A DNA stretch of 5,739 bases, taken from contig UQYI01000035.1 in NCBI GenBank assembly GCA_900545265.1, positions 1 to 5,739 on the forward strand, written 5' to 3'. This DNA is from an uncultured Eubacteriales bacterium. Lineage in GTDB: Bacteria; Bacillota; Clostridia; Christensenellales; CAG-138. The notes below the pieces were generated by a model that made no database searches, was not told the origin of the DNA, and saw nothing but the letters and a program-made list of their open reading frames with translations. Made by a program: the position numbers and the translations under genes. Below, one piece after another: positions 5,609 to 5,739 of the stretch (positions within the stretch are counted from its first letter, which is position 1; the number at the start of each line of letters is the position of its first letter).

Positions 5609-5620
5609 CTCAGGAGAACA

Positions 5621-5668
5621 ATGACGATACCGGAAAAAGGGAAGCGTCTGCGGCATGCCGGAAAATAA
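5621..5668 (+). CDS. Short SD-led ORF, possibly the start of an interrupted gene
   Basis: The ATG at 5621 follows AGGAGA (5612-5617) and opens 15 codons (MTIPEKGKRLRHAGK) to TAA at 5666-5668. It starts 12 bases after the regulator's stop, just past the terminator. The same frame is open after the TAA to the window end and reads plausibly (GKPWTVPRPTDEERKALLKN from 5678). This is what one nonsense change in a larger gene would look like. It may equally be non-coding. No family is recognised. Confidence 0.25.
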   Translation: MTIPEKGKRLRHAGK

Positions 5669-5739
5669 AAAGGCATAGGCAAACCCTGGACCGTTCCCCG
5701 TCCAACGGACGAAGAAAGAAAAGCCCTGTTGAAGAATAA

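Noticed and set aside
5651..5711. CGGCATGCCG palindrome and CGTCC-AAC-GGACG hairpin near the right edge, considered as a second terminator or attachment site
   Set aside because: Stems are only five base pairs, no T-tract follows, and there is no matching copy elsewhere in the window.
1..5739. CRISPR array, insertion sequence, tRNA/rRNA, riboswitch, toxin-antitoxin or phage genes
   Set aside because: No regularly spaced repeats, transposase motifs, terminal repeats with target duplications, cloverleaf or known aptamer patterns were seen on either strand.

Overview
The window holds four confident genes in two divergent pairs around a regulatory gap of about 430 bases. Base composition is close to balanced, Shine-Dalgarno (SD) sequences are purine-rich and strong (AGGAGG, CGGAGG), and the genes belong to families abundant in Bacillota. 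These are a YesM/YesN-type two-component system, a MepA-like MATE transporter and a NodB-like deacetylase. A Clostridia-type, possibly gut-associated, Firmicute is the most likely source. This is inference from gene content, not a taxonomic identification.

Left half, minus strand. A MATE-family multidrug/solute transporter (809-2599) carries an unusual acidic, soluble C-terminal extension of about 156 residues. A small cytoplasmic polysaccharide-deacetylase-like protein (94-816) follows it. The two reading frames overlap by 8 bp and the deacetylase's AGGAGG lies inside the end of the transporter gene, so they form a translationally coupled operon. The deacetylase homologue appears to have lost the catalytic-base aspartate of the NodB TFDDG motif. 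Bases 1-93 hold only a small inverted repeat and no gene I can support.

Middle, 2600-3028. This divergent intergenic region is rich in dyad symmetry. It has a 9-bp inverted repeat beside the transporter start (2615-2646), an ATAGTG/CACTAT repeat (2881-2898) and an 18-bp near-palindrome (2928-2945). A good extended -10 promoter (2991-2999) serves the kinase gene. A possible small ORF with its own SD (2737-2925) is weakly supported.

Right half, plus strand. A LytS/YesM-type sensor histidine kinase (3029-4762) is followed 15 bases later by its partner response regulator with an AraC-type DNA-binding domain (4778-5608). All the key phosphotransfer residues are present. A long intrinsic terminator hairpin lies inside the last codons of the regulator gene. 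Its predicted 3' end falls at or just before the stop codon, so terminated transcripts may be non-stop mRNAs. After it, a short SD-led ORF (5621-5668) stops at TAA, but the same frame stays open and protein-like to the window edge. It may be an interrupted gene.

Working model (inference): the kinase senses an extracytoplasmic signal through a Cache-like sensor region. The regulator then controls the divergent transporter-deacetylase operon, its own operon, or both, through the dyads in the shared intergenic region.
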